64,000 bases of DNA from Amyloporia xantha (taxonomy: Eukaryota; Basidiomycota; Agaricomycetes; Polyporales; Adustoporiaceae): assembly GCA_036971615.1 (NCBI GenBank), contig JAYKKR010000002.1:186001-250000 (forward strand), given 5' to 3'. How positions within the stretch are numbered: the first letter of the stretch is position 1; each line of letters opens with the position of its first letter. The notes under the pieces are model-generated. The model saw only the letters and a list, made by a program, of their open reading frames with translations. It was not told the DNA's origin and made no database searches. Of this stretch, positions 36,479-47,683 are shown in pieces. Both the position numbers and the translations under genes were made by a program.

Positions 36479-37321
36479 AATTGGCTGCCTAATTCAAGGT
36501 TAATACTGCCCATTTGTGTCCGTCTCGAACAAGTCTGGGTTCACGATTGCTTATCTATCATGCTTCTCGCTCTCACTACGAATTTGTATAGATGTAGCCA
36601 TCGGAACATTATATTCTCCACAATATGAATCATGATCGTGTTGATCTCCTTCAGTCAGCAGACGCGGCATGTTTCTTTAGTTCTATATCCGCTTGAGGAC
36701 ATGGTCCTATGCCGGATATCACTCTAAAGTAAAGGCGAGTTAGCTCTATGCTAAACATAATAGGAAGGAATGCGCGGGAAGGAACCTTTGGTGGGTCGTC
36801 GGATTATCGGGTCTACGTGCCAGGAGCCGACTATGCAGTGAGTCCGGATGAGGGGCCACGGCGGGGAGGGGCATAAGCGCAGATTGAAGTAGGAGTTGTG
36901 TAGGTGATGAGAGTCAGTGTTGTACAGTACGAATGAGTTCAGAATAGAATGGAACAATCTTAGCGCATTTCGGCAGCTATTTCGCTTAAAGCTGCTAGGC
37001 CCAGACCGCCCAGTGACGACAATTAGGCGGCATAAGCCCAGCGGCGCTGCTGGGGTTAAATTAAGGGCCATAGAGTGGACGTGTCTCTCGACTGTGACCT
37101 TTCAGCTATCAATGTCGACACTAGATATGGGAGTACTCACCCAGTCAGTCTTCCGATGTGGTTACGAGACGACTTGAACTGACGCCTTCCAGCCTTGTTC
37201 AAGCGATCTTCAAACGGCGGTCTCCGCCCGGTCCAACTAGAGTTGTCTTACTGGTAAGTGCATCATATATAAGCTGTCCTACGAGCCCTGATAACTGATC
37301 TGGACATGGTAGGCCCCAAAC
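36479..37321. other. Intergenic region, possible 5' exons of the next gene
   Basis: No gene recognised. At about 37193-37253 an in-frame extension of the next gene (VVLLAPN directly before its Met) ends at a good GTAAGTG donor, so an additional 5' coding or leader exon is possible. Confidence 0.35.
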
Positions 37322-37783
37322 ATGGACTTCGAATCTGAGTATGCCGCTTACAGGCACGACACCGAGGCATACGTTCAATACAGTTTTACCGTCGACTCTC
37401 GTACAGAAACCGATAGCAGGGCAATGGTCAAAAGTTACAGCCCTGTATCAGATGGCAAAGTGGGACTTTCATACGCACAGGAAAATGGTTCATCTTCTGA
37501 TGTTCCTGGGGTTACGAACTCGTACTTTGATGCTTCGCCTCATGAAGATCCCACAAGATATGTCGTGTTCCGCGGAATAGTGCCAGGGATCTATACTAGT
37601 CTGTAAGCTCGCCATCTGTTCGGTGCTATCTTATGCTAATTTCCCCCAAGTGCGGAAGCTGCTCGCAATACGGACGGTCTTACGCAAGCGTATTGCAAGG
37701 ATTATAAAAGTGAGAGGGAAGCGGTGAGAAAATATAGGGATGCATTGGACGGTGGTCATGTGGTAGCCCTTAGGTCACGATAA
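37322..37783 (+). CDS. Small protein with RNase H1 N-terminal-like domain
   Basis: Exons 37322-37602 and 37651-37783 encode 137 aa; the intron 37603-37650 (48 nt, GTAAGC...CAAG) keeps frame. The C-terminal half reads RYVVFRGIVPGIYTS, then AEAARNTDG...YCKDYKSEREAVRKYRDAL. This matches the small three-stranded RNase H1 N-terminal (dsRNA/RNA-DNA hybrid-binding) fold, whose signature is YYVVxxGxxPGIYxxW followed by an F/Y-K-x-F-x-x-x-E-A tail. The catalytic RNase H domain is absent, so it would bind rather than cut nucleic acid. The Ser/Asp-rich N-terminus looks disordered. The true start may lie further upstream, since the frame is open across the preceding splice acceptor. Confidence 0.6.
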
Positions 37784-38136
37784 TTGGACCATATTCTTGA
37801 TTCCGCTCGCAGATTGTACTCGCTTTGTCGTTGCTTTCATTCCTTGATTTGCTGTCTATGCTATTTCTAGCGATGTCGAACACATAGAATCTTACTGGTT
37901 GTCCTCATCATCTTGTCCGTTTTATATCTCGTATGTTGCAAGAGCCATGATTCGGCCATCAAATACATGTTCTTCATTACCCGTGTCAATTCATATCTCA
38001 GTCATCAGACTTAACGGCCATGTCCGGTAAGAAATGAGAGATCCAATTGTGTCATGAGAAATATGGAGGTAACAGACGGGTGATACACATGCGAATGTCA
38101 GGTACCATGATGCTGATATACGGTTGTGGATAAAGA
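37784..38136. other. Spacer between convergent genes
   Basis: AT-rich facing 3' flanks; no gene or repeat seen. Confidence 0.4.
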
Positions 38137-39002
38137 CTAGTTACAGAATTGAACTGGGCTATTGGATGCCACTGGAGGATCTTCCTCACTATCAGAGCCA
38201 GAAGAAACATTGAAATCCATCTCAGCCTCCATGGTGAGACTTTGCTCGATCCCAGAGTCAGAATTGCCGCGGAAATCCAAATTGATGCCTTCGCCTGATC
38301 TCGTAGGCATGCTCGTCAAGTATGAGTAGCTCACCGGAATAGGTAGCCGTTTCGCAGCATTTAGCTGACTTTGTAAGACCAGAGAGTGAGCGTGAGCGTG
38401 GCGCCGTGCGATTGAGAAACATTGAATCAAATCCCAAAAGTCTTCATCACGGCTGAGCAACAGCTCACACCATCCATTTCCAGTGTTGATAGTGGCGGGA
38501 GTGGACCACTTGACAATGAAGCCAATCTGAAACACAGAGTGTTAGGTTTCCTCCCTGCAAGCATCTCATCATAGACAAACCTCATCGCACCGGAGCTTCC
38601 AGTCATTGGTAACCACTTCGGCGAAAAGAGTGGTCTTTGTCACTTGGGTGCTGACAATCACCGAAACTGAAGGAGAATTAGCAGTGAGCCATGCTTATGT
38701 CTACGGAAGCTTACAATGGTCCTGAGCAATTTCGACTAATCGAAAATCCGCGTAAGGGACCCGTCGAGTTGGGTGACCCATGCGTACACAACCCTCACGA
38801 AATCCGGCTGCCGGATAGGTATATGCAACTCCCTGTACGGAAAATATGATCCGTCTAAACGACCATAGCCTGTTAGCATAAAGATGATTGCCGGAATTGT
38901 TACGTACGGAAGTATAGAAGACATTGACACTGATATTGCAGAGCAAGAAGAAGATAGCTGTCTGAGAATGGTTTGTGGGGGTGCTCGAGTATCAATCGCC
39001 AT
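38137..39002 (-). CDS. Uncharacterised E-D-F-W family protein, paralogue A
   Basis: Minus-strand gene with 3' exons 38666-38581 and 38526-38137 (TAG), introns 38714-38667 and 38580-38527. The preceding exon ends ...RLVEIAQDH at 38715. The N-terminus probably starts at ATG 39002 (MAIDTRAPP) and needs one more intron starting GTACGT. Homology to the plus-strand gene at 39795-40702 is clear: the C-terminal exon opens IGFIVKWSTPATI and contains RDEDFWDLIQCF, versus RSLVIRFWSSEQ and TTEDFWALLRCF. The two exons before it have nearly the same size (86 and 89 nt) and identical phases. The tail is acidic and Ser-rich, with no transmembrane helix, unlike paralogue B. Function unknown. Confidence 0.55.
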
Positions 39003-39794
39003 TTATATATATACATTATGCATTCCGCCTCGCGTTGGATATCTTCGTAAGGAATTCTAGAAACCGATCGCGAACACATGAAGGTGGCACGCATATGCAT
39101 GTATTATGTAGACAATGGATTGCGTGGAAACATGTGTGAAGCTCGTAGTGGTGTCCAGGTATTCTTGCTTTGTTGCCTAGTCATGATAGAGGCGGAGGCG
39201 TTTTGCAAAGACAAAGGATTAACGGAGAATGCAAGGTAAGCGCTCACGATCGCGCCCACGATCGTAACGCCTGATTGGCCCACACCCAGCACTACAACTG
39301 CACTACAGCGGCACTTATCCTCTGGGCGCGACCAGACCATCTTCCAGGCCTGGCCAACATCTATTTCTGACGATCCATGCTTATCCATTGTACTACTAGG
39401 CAATTGTTAATGTGAGTCGTAGGTCGATGACATACGGTACGGTCTGAGGTTCGCCAAAGAACGATGCCAGCCGTATCGGTGAAGTCTTGCAAAGTTCGAA
39501 TCATGGCGGGATAGATGACCCATCTCGACGTGACGTCGTCTCTGCATCTACTCAGGAATAGCCCTTTGAAGCGTGTGTATAATCTTCTCCCTTCCTAGGC
39601 TCGAAGCGATCGGAGTCTGTCAAGTGAGTGGCTCAATAGGCTTCTTTTGTCACATTCACCTCCGCGCCAGCTCGTGAGCGGAGCTCTTTGGATAATTCCA
39701 TGGAACTAATAGCCGAGTGGATCAGGAATTTTATATATAGGACGGAATGAGCATCATACGATCCAGTGTATCTCCCTACCTTTGCAGAGCGATC
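39003..39794. other. Divergent region between E-D-F-W paralogues
   Basis: Contains a weak minus-strand frame (ATG 39388 to about 39104) with one hydrophobic stretch (VTIVGAIVSAYLAFSV). It could be a small membrane protein, but splice context is unclear. TATATATA at 39732-39739 is 56 nt before the ATG of paralogue B. Confidence 0.35.
39732..39739 (+). promoter_or_regulatory. TATA box of E-D-F-W paralogue B
   Basis: TATATATA 56 nt upstream of the start codon at 39795, well placed for a fungal core promoter. Confidence 0.45.
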
Positions 39795-40702
39795 ATGTTC
39801 GGAGCGCCAGTACTCCTGGCCAGGAATTTCGCGTAAGTATCGGGACATTCTTGACTGCTCTGGCTTAAACCTGATCATTTTCGCAAGGCAATCAAATACT
39901 CTGCTTTGCGTAGATGTTTTTGACTTCAGACTTCCTGGCAGTCTTGATGCCCCACTCGAGGATATGGAACATGAGTATTTCGCCAGGCCTGCGACCCTCC
40001 TATTCGTACAGCTGCCGTCCAGTACCTGTAAGTAGCGTTGACGGTCTGCGTGCTTCTGCTTTATTTACTCTTCCCGGGAAATATTGTAGATGCTGTGGCG
40101 GTCCGCTTCGAGCTGGACCCTCCTGGTGCTTGTCACACGATCTTGATACCAGAAGATCTGACGATGGCTGCTTTTTCGGTAATCACCTATGTTTCTCATC
40201 AAAGGGCTGACTTATCGGACTCCTCTTATTGTTTTAGCGCTCCCTTGTTATTCGTTTCTGGTCTTCCGAACAAACATATGAGGTCAAACTGTCGACCACA
40301 GAAGACTTCTGGGCTTTGCTTCGATGCTTCGCGAAGTGTACCCTCGAAGCTGACGTCCACCGTCGTGCTGTTACTGAACAAGTGGCCATTTTGGAAAATA
40401 CTTTTGGGGACAAGGTCTTACGCTATAGTGCTGATGACACTCGAACGAGTGTCATGCGCTTCGTCGGTTTAGGCCTCGTTGGTGTCTTGGCATCAGTTGT
40501 CACATACTGCACTTTGTCTATTTTTAAAAATACTTTTGGGGACAAGGTCTTACGCTATAGTGCTGATGACACTCAGACGAGTGTCATGCGCTTCGTCGGT
40601 GTAGGCCTCGTTGGTGTCTTGGCGTCGGTTGTCACATACCGCACTTTGTCGATTGTCAGGGCCTTGTACCAGCGTTTGGGCTCTCGTTATGACTGGATTT
40701 GA
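39795..40702 (+). CDS. Uncharacterised E-D-F-W family protein, paralogue B, with internal tandem duplication
   Basis: Four exons: 39795-39832, 39888-40027, 40090-40178 and 40238-40702, 732 nt, 243 aa, all GT-AG. The last exon begins RSLVIRFWSSEQ and contains TTEDFWALLRCF, shared with the minus-strand paralogue A. The C-terminus contains a perfectly in-frame 132-bp duplication (40397-40528 and 40529-40660). It doubles a 44-residue block with the amphipathic ENTFGDKVLRYSADDTRTSV part and a hydrophobic helix (FVGLGLVGVLASVVTY). The protein therefore has two potential membrane helices where one is ancestral. Function unknown; probably a tail-anchored or hairpin membrane protein. Confidence 0.7.
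40397..40660 (+). repeat. 132-bp tandem duplication inside coding sequence
   Basis: Two adjacent copies with a period of exactly 132 nt (44 codons), differing at only a handful of positions. Near-identity implies a recent event. Confidence 0.9.
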
Positions 40703-41308
40703 GTAGCTTTGTTACAGTATATTCATGTTAACCGCTGGCGGTATGGACTTACTCGTTATTCATAGTAGAAAGTATAGGTATTGAGATGAATGATCGTGCT
40801 TCGCGTGTTCAAACGTCAGTCTAGATCGCCCCGCCAAGGATGTGATTAGATAGGCGTACAGTGGAACTTTCAACTGCATCGGAAATACTTCGGTCGTGTT
40901 TGGATGGCCAGGCCAGCGCTGCGAAAACGATCGCCGATGGGCCGAGCCCATCGAACTCAATATACATGCTCTCTTATTACGAGATGCTTGAGCTTGTTCG
41001 ATTCGAATTCAAATTGTGTGAACATATGTATGCGCACAGTATACATTTCATATGCGGTGTCGTCCTTGAAGGACGACAAGAACTAGGGGCATGTTGTCGT
41101 GTTGTTTCAGTGAGCGGCAATATTAGGCTGACCGCTTAGCTGGCGACGGCAAATCGTTGCATCACCGACAACCGACCAGGTGATAATTATCGAAAAGTCG
41201 GGTCTGCTGCGCGAACTTCGCGTTCAACAACCTGGCAGGTGATTATACGCTACATATTTATATGTCGTCTTTCTGGAATCTGACGACCGCATTCATGTTC
41301 CCAGACAC
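40703..41308. other. Intergenic region
   Basis: No gene recognised; the short frames at 40861-41139 lack motifs. Confidence 0.4.
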
Positions 41309-42033
41309 ATGGAGAGAATTGTAGCAGAGCCAGCGCGAGTTCCACCGGTCAGTACATCAGTCAGACCGTGTGTTAATTGGCAGTCTCTTTCCGACTAACT
41401 GCACCACTGTGACATAGGTCCAGACGGAGCCCCTGGAACCCGATACTTCTGGAGAGGAATCAGGCGAGGACTCCGACCCCGAGCAACTTTATATACCGCG
41501 CAGTCCTGATGTATGATTACTGTTCTTTACCTCATCGTGTGCTGATTACGATGTAGGATTACACTGGGCCTGACTGTCCAGTCACGTTTCTTCCCCTTCC
41601 TGCATCATTCGACCACACCGACTCTCGATGCTGGGCTGTCTTGGCACATTCGATTCAGCAGTGGCTCGTCACCGAGGTCCGTAAACCTAGATATCAACAG
41701 TGGACGTGGGGTTCGGATCTATTTTGGATAGCCTTTGTTGCGGCGTACCCCACCTTTCCTAACGGAGAATGGCCAGCCTGGGATACTCGCATTCATTTGA
41801 AGGGGAGTTTTATCGATGCCTTTTTGAAGGCTCGTGCTGTAGTGGACGAGGAAGATGATATTGAGTCGGAAGCGTTGACGCAGTCCACTTCGGACAAGGT
41901 TTGTCTTGCAGCAGAACCCGGCCTGATTTGTCCTGTGGCCGATGACGTCGACGACCTTTGGTATCAGTTTCAGCAACTTGCGCTACAGCAGTACCCGCAC
42001 CCCCTTGTAGTAGAGCACGACGAGGAGGATTAG
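41309..42033 (+). CDS. Hypothetical protein with acidic N-terminus and Trp-rich core
   Basis: Three exons: 41309-41347, 41418-41510 and 41557-42033, 609 nt, 202 aa; all introns phase 0 GT-AG. The N-terminus is acidic (TSGEESGEDSDPEQ). The core is aromatic-rich (SIQQWLVTEVRKPRYQQW, WGSDLFWIAFVAAYP, GEWPAWDTRIHLKGSFIDAF), and the tail is acidic with DDLWYQFQQLA. There is no signal peptide, transmembrane helix or known domain. It is convergent with the next gene, whose stop is 95 nt away. Not recognised. Confidence 0.6.
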
Positions 42034-42127
42034 GGTTCCATAGCAGATGTGTTACAGACGCTGTAGGCACTACATCTATAACGATAAAACAATTGACTAT
42101 GAAAACAAAGCGTAGACACATGCACTA

Positions 42128-43433
42128 CTACAAGGTAGAGGCTACTTGGGTGGTCTGAATGAATGCAGATTGCTGTTCCGAATGTCCATCCCTCGCCCTG
42201 ACAATACCGTCGTTCAACCTTTCGACCCCCTTTCTTATACTCATGATCTGTATATCTAAGGGAATCTTGGAGCCAACCAGCTCCGGGGTGGCGACCCTGT
42301 CCCGGAGCTCTTCCATGTCATCGACCAGACTGTAGAGCGCCGAAAGTGCACCAACAACGTATGCAAGAGCTTTCCGTCTCTGCGAGTCCGCGCTATGCAA
42401 CAAGAGTTGATGCCGCTCAATACCTCGGAGTCTATATCGGTTTCCGCCAAAATACTTTGTCCACAACGAAGCAAGTAGTTCCTCCTTGGCAACGGCTATT
42501 GAGGTATCCTGACGGACAACGATTTCATGGACTAGCGCCAACTGCTGCTCGAGTGCAACAAGCTGAGATTGTGATACCTCTGCCTCCAGAATGAGTCGCT
42601 GCAGATAGGTGGACAGGACAATGGTAGCATCCTGGAAGGTGGATAGGATGATTTCATCAGTGGATCCACCCAACGATGAAAGATCACGCTCCAGCGATTT
42701 TTGGATTTGGAATAAGGCGTGTTGCGTGACGACTAGAATACTATTAAATCACATTAGTCGCAGCTATACAAGTCCGAAGTCCAACGCACCTGTCTGTCGC
42801 CCCATATACCTTCGAGCTGAGTTTCTGCAAACCACGGGCTGCGACGTTGGCATCGGCAGCGAAGCGCATTAATGCGTCAGATACGATATTCCGATTCTCC
42901 ATGTCGCTAAAGCGGATAACAGTCGCTAAGTCTCGCACTGCCATTTCTGCTTTATTAATTTCCAAGCTGAGACTCGACCCGCCAGCTGTCTCCTCTAGTA
43001 GCTGCTCAAAGGTAGCTGTTTGGACTGCCATCAACCAAGGATAATCTGCCCAGGCGGGGAAGTCATCGGCACGGGGTGCATGGAGGGAAGACATGCGACA
43101 AAACCACAAGTCCTGCGCCAATGACCAGCTACACATAGGCAACAGTGAGGTCGAGAGAGAACTAGCAATGTAAGAAATCATGGCGGAGATGGCAAGGATC
43201 GCGAGCATCAGACCGAAGGGAGCTCGGAGCCATTTGAAAGCTATAGCGATCACATCAAGGAAGTATGAAGCCACAGACCAGCACGTTGCTGAAGGAGGTT
43301 TGTCGGCAGATGTAAGGGACAATACAGAGGCGTCCTCATTGGATAGTTTGTCCCGGTCTTGCTGCTGTCGCATTAGCCCGTACCTACACCAAGATCGTGC
43401 ACAATGACGTACGTTATATGCATGGAAACTCAT
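42128..43433 (-). CDS. Uncharacterised membrane-anchored coiled-coil protein
   Basis: Exons 43433-42790 and 42740-42128 (intron 42789-42741) encode 418 aa. The N-terminal part has a double hydrophobic stretch (FLDVIAIAFKWL, then FGLMLAILAISAMISYIASS), so the protein is probably membrane-inserted. The rest is helical: LEETAGGSSLSLEINKAEM, LVALEQQLALVHEIVVRQD, a conserved-looking LLASLWTKYFGGNRYRLRG, and ALYSLVDDMEELRDRVATP. I recognise it as a widespread but unnamed mushroom family. An additional short intron near the N-terminus (GTACGT at about 43404) cannot be excluded. Function unknown. Confidence 0.65.
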
Positions 43434-44044
43434 GTTTGGAAACTGATGCGAACTGAGAAGACATGTAAAAGAGATGAGTTATATACAGAGGCAGAACAAT
43501 GGCTGCTTAGTCTTCCGTAGGCAGACCATAAATAGTCACCTTTGAGGGGGAGGGGAGAACAGTCATAATGGTTGCTTGCGGCGGTCTGGATCTGAGGCGA
43601 GAGGAAGATAATGGAATTGTGGACGGTGGAGATCTAGACGGAATGCGGCTTCCTTTGCCCAACTGATATCCACAATGGAACCCTTTGTGGCGAGTATATG
43701 CAATGTTGCCTATTGTACTCGAGATATAGCAGAGGGGGGAGATGGCCGGTATATTCTGCAGCCAGTTCCGGTGCTTCCGGACCCTTCTTCCGACTGCGTA
43801 GTCAATGCATGCGCGGAAGTTATGATACAGAATCTTCCGTTACTACGTACTAGGACTGGTGTTGTGGATTTCACTCTCCGCCCATTTTCGCTCATTTTCA
43901 TTCGAGATATATCGAAGCGAATCTCCAGAACAAATGCGTACGTATGATCTAGGGAACTCATTGTTGCGTATTGTGGAAGGGCTCATGCTGCCATATATAA
44001 GCATGTCTCATCCCGGAGTGTGGACGTCCACTCGCGGTGCCGCT
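43434..44044. other. Divergent intergenic region
   Basis: Upstream of both the membrane-coiled-coil gene (-) and the RING gene (+). Frames at 43675-43947 lack motifs. Confidence 0.4.
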
Positions 44045-44984
44045 ATGGACTGTTCCTTCTGCCGTTGTGCACTAGATGACAAGCCTTACCTATCAGGTTG
44101 TGGTGCGTATTTGTCCGCTTTTGTCCACTTTCACACTACTACTATGGGCGATCTCTATTAACCACCATCCGAAGGGCATCTCTTCTGCCCTACGTGCGCA
44201 TCTTTACCTACAGGCACCGGCGTTGTTCGTGCTTGTGGACATTGTGCTTCGCCTTTCTTACCGGACCAGTGTCGAGCTTTATACCTCTCTGTTGAACTAG
44301 TCGGCAACCTTTCTCAACCCCCACTGTCACAAGACGCGCATCCGTCTACTACTGTGAAGGAAAGGTCTCCATATGTCATATGATAGTCCATCTCATAGCC
44401 GTACTCAATTCTTTCAGTCTTAGGGATCTGTCTTCTGCTCTGATGCGTCTCCGTGCGACTCCGCGTGACTCTTTGGTCACTCTCCAGGAGCGCAAGGAGA
44501 CACTATTGCATCAACTCGATGTTCTTCGTCAGGATGAAGTGAACAAGCGTCACCAAATCAGACAGTATCAACAGATGAAGAGGCGGCGTGAAGCTTCTAT
44601 CGAAGGGCTAAACCGCATTATAGACTGGTGGCATACCACCGTGACAATCCCTCGCAATCGAGGTCAAAGATCGCAAGCTTCAGAAGTAAGTACTCTGAGC
44701 TGGTCCGTTAGTTCTGCATTTTTAAACACTGTATGCAGGTATCAGGTGAAAATAGCAGGTGTAACAATAATCGCAATCATGCTGATCATGATCATGCATC
44801 CGATATGGAGCAAGACAGGGCTGTGAAGAGGCAAAGACGCTCGTCGAATAATGATGCTGTACGGGCTAGTGGAAGCACGGTAAGTCTTCTAATGTACTGG
44901 AATACTCGTACTAATTGTAGCTCACAGGTGCATGCTACAAGGGTGAACCCTCCAAGGGCTTGCAAGCGTGTACGTAGATACTAA
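44045..44984 (+). CDS. RING-finger and coiled-coil protein (candidate HEI10/Zip3-like)
   Basis: ATG 44045 (GCCGCTATGGAC). Intron 44103-44174 joins the RING halves: MDCSFCRCALDDKPYLSGCG then HLFC...TC, a later pair CGHC, and PFLPDQCRALYL. After a further intron whose donor I could not fix (acceptor at about 44420), a coiled coil follows (LVTLQERKETLLHQLDVL, QIRQYQQMKRRREASIEG), then a basic tail (VKRQRRSS). At least one more intron, at about 44881-44928, lies before the stop at 44982-44984. A small N-terminal RING plus coiled coil plus basic tail is the architecture of meiotic SUMO/ubiquitin E3 ligases such as HEI10 and Zip3. That assignment is inference from architecture only; other RING E3 ligases remain possible. 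Confidence 0.55.
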
Positions 44985-46252
44985 CGTACCTCGTTCCTTC
45001 GGAGGACCGGGCCCAAGGGAGGAAATGTGACCTTCAGCTTCATCGTCAACTGTTCTGTCTTTGTTCTGCATATTAGTACTCGTGTCTATTTATCAACCAG
45101 GCTGAGGCGACCACGACCCATTCCGGCACTTGCTGAGTTCCGCACATATATGCAAGTTTTAGAGGGCATTTGTCATATATTTATATATTGATGAGTCACT
45201 GCGCGCTGGACAGAAGTTGATATACAAGCTCCAGGCACTCGAGAAAACTGAGTGACTGATGAGGATTGTTACGGACGAAGCATACTGCATTGCTTCACTG
45301 GGAAACCAGTTCCGAGATTCTGTGCGTTTAAAATCTGCTGCTCCCCGCTCACAAAGCGCATCTTCGCTGTGTGGAGCATTAATTACCTCAGGCAGAACTG
45401 AATCGCTACTGCGACAGGCCAAAGCGAAGAACGAGATTGTTAGGTATCTCATCAAGTATCTCAAGACCAGCCGTTACGTGCAGATAACGCAATCCTTCAA
45501 TCGACCGAATGTGGACCGTGAAACGAGGCCGAAAACACAGAAATGCGAATCACAATGAATCACTCTTGGGACGTCATCGAAGGCGCGAAGCCATCTAAGG
45601 CATACTTTGGTTAATATAAGCAATGCCACCCCTGGCTTCGATGGATCTTAGTTCGATCACGACGTGCTGACGGACGCCTGGGGAGCTCATCTCTCTGGCG
45701 AAGTTGTAGTTGGACAATATTTTCACGACCCTGAGACATGTCAGCAGCCATAATAGCCTTCAGTTGAGAAGCGCATGCGAATGACGCGAAAGGCCGACTG
45801 TAAGTGGGCACTGGCAGCGGTGATCGGTTCAGTGGGGGGTGTACCTTTATATGCTCGGCGGCTGCTCAGGAGCTTATGTACACGCAGGAAGGGAACACGG
45901 AACCTGTAGCCTGTAGAACCACTAATGACACTCTCAGTTGCCATTAAGTGGCAAAGATTCTCCTTATTTTCAGCTGGATTATGACGCACCCCATCATCGA
46001 TGATCCCTTCTCCGAGATCTTGATCTTCCTCATGCCACTGGTCGACCAAGTCGATGTCGCGCTACGGCAAGGCTCCATATAGTCGTCGTGATTCAAAATC
46101 TCATATGTGTCTATTACACCAGTAACAGACCCGCGCCTCCGGGCATATGCCTTGTTGGAGACATCTGGATCAACACGAAACCTGACTCCGAGTCTATCCA
46201 GTTCAGCAGTACTGGTTGGATAAAATGGCGGCACAATGGCTATTCACCCGAC
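44985..46252. other. Intergenic region holding a dispersed duplicated segment
   Basis: No intact gene. The segment 45611-46080 is a diverged, internally deleted copy of 51556-52275, described separately. Confidence 0.45.
45611..46080 (+). repeat. Dispersed segmental duplication, copy A (internally deleted)
   Basis: Matches 51556-52275 almost base for base at both ends (TAAGCAATGCCACCCCTGGC; ATGCTCGGCGGCTGCTCAG; GAAGGGAACACGGAACCTGT), but lacks about 200 nt present between 51693 and 51929 of copy B. It carries a disrupted piece of the gene at 50806-51676. Confidence 0.8.
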
Positions 46253-47683
46253 ATGGCACACCCATTCCTTCCCGCTTGGTTTCTCAACTTCTCGCTTTCT
46301 GGTGTCAACTGGTGCAACTTCCAGTCAATTCAGAGTCGCCGCAACCGATGGGTGGAGGCAAAAATGGCACATCTAGGGAGCTATAAGGATCTAAAAGTGG
46401 ACGTCATCGTTAGGGAGGTGACAGGGTCCAATCCAGCTCGGAGTGCAGAACAAGTTGAACTGCAGAATGGGACGACGGCGACGGCGACAACGGAGAGCGT
46501 CACTGAGAAAGGAGTAGAGGGAGGTACGCGGGATGCATTCGTCAACTTTTCGCTCAACTCTTTGTTCGGACAAGGACTTCGCGAATCGACAAATTCTAGT
46601 GAGCACTCGACGCCACTCAGTGCATTCACATCCGCTAGGCCGACAGCTCCCAAAGGCGCTCTTCCTGCATCAAAAGTCAACAATGTACCGTCTGGCGGTT
46701 CCCCAGACAAAGCGGACAGATCTACCGACTCTCCCACACCTCCCAAGACAGCGCGCAAACTCATCTTTGACTAGTCGCCCACCAAAAACAAGATTGGTCC
46801 TCCTATCACTCCTCGCGGAGTAACCGCGAACAGCCATGCGCCATTCCTCAAGCGCACAGTCCCGAAGAAGGCAGACAGGCCAACCGCATCGGAGCAGACA
46901 TCCAGTTCACCTGTGGTTTCAGTCCGCACTATACAAGTGTAGAGACCGCCAGCGCCTCCCTCCTAGCCTGCTCCATCTAGTCATCCGAAGCCAAACAGCG
47001 ATCGTCCACCGCATGCATCGCCGATCATACCCGGATCTCGACCGACGCCATTGCCATTCACCTTGCAGTCCGCCCGTCTCCCACCCTTCTACCAAAAAGA
47101 GTCCTCCACATTGGGGTCAGTTGCACAAATCCAGCTGTTCAACCCTCGAAGCCTGGCAGACCAGCCGCTCACGCCACAGTGTTCGTCCGTCGCACTGTCC
47201 TCAGCACCATCTTCCCCGATCACGCCTTCTCAACCGGTTCCCCAGTCCCCCGTCCAGCGCAATGCCAGACTCTCTAGCTCCACACCGCTGTTTCGGGCCT
47301 TAGACCCGCGCAAACGAGCACTTCCCTCCTCCTTGTCGGATAGCAAGGACGGAGATGCCGATAAGCCAGTCCAACCACGAGCGGACCGGTCGATGGAGCG
47401 ACCTGCGAAGCGTATCAACACAAGCGATTCTGTGCCCAGCTCACCGCTTCTTGGGACATCCAGAGCAGCTTCCCAGCTATCTGTACAAACTGTACCCATT
47501 CGGCGAATACCAAGTCAAGCCAAGGGCGTTCCTCAAAGCCCAACTACACGTATCGCTCCGCCAGCGCAGACTCCTTTGGTGGCAGAGGCATAGGTGCGAA
47601 AATCGACGGCAACGGCTTCAGGGCCACTAGCGCCTAAGACGCCTTCATCCACCATCGTCAAGATCCCAACGAGACTTAAAGCG
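46253..47683 (+). pseudogene. Interrupted 5' reading frame of the BTB gene (four in-frame TAG codons)
   Basis: A single reading frame continuous with the downstream BTB/POZ gene runs from ATG 46253 and keeps coherent low-complexity coding (Pro/Ser/Thr-rich, for example PKTARKLIFD, then SPTKNKIGPPITPRG, and PSQAKGVPQSPTTRIAPP). It is broken by TAG at 46772, 46940, 46964 and 47591. There are no TAA or TGA stops and no frameshifts. No GT-AG intron removes them individually. Either the N-terminal extension has decayed while translation starts at 47684, or the stops are sequence errors, edited or read through. Confidence 0.5.

Noticed and set aside
39480..39510. tRNA-like TTCGAATC word
   Set aside because: No flanking sequence folds into the acceptor, D and anticodon arms; no tRNA gene was found anywhere in the window.
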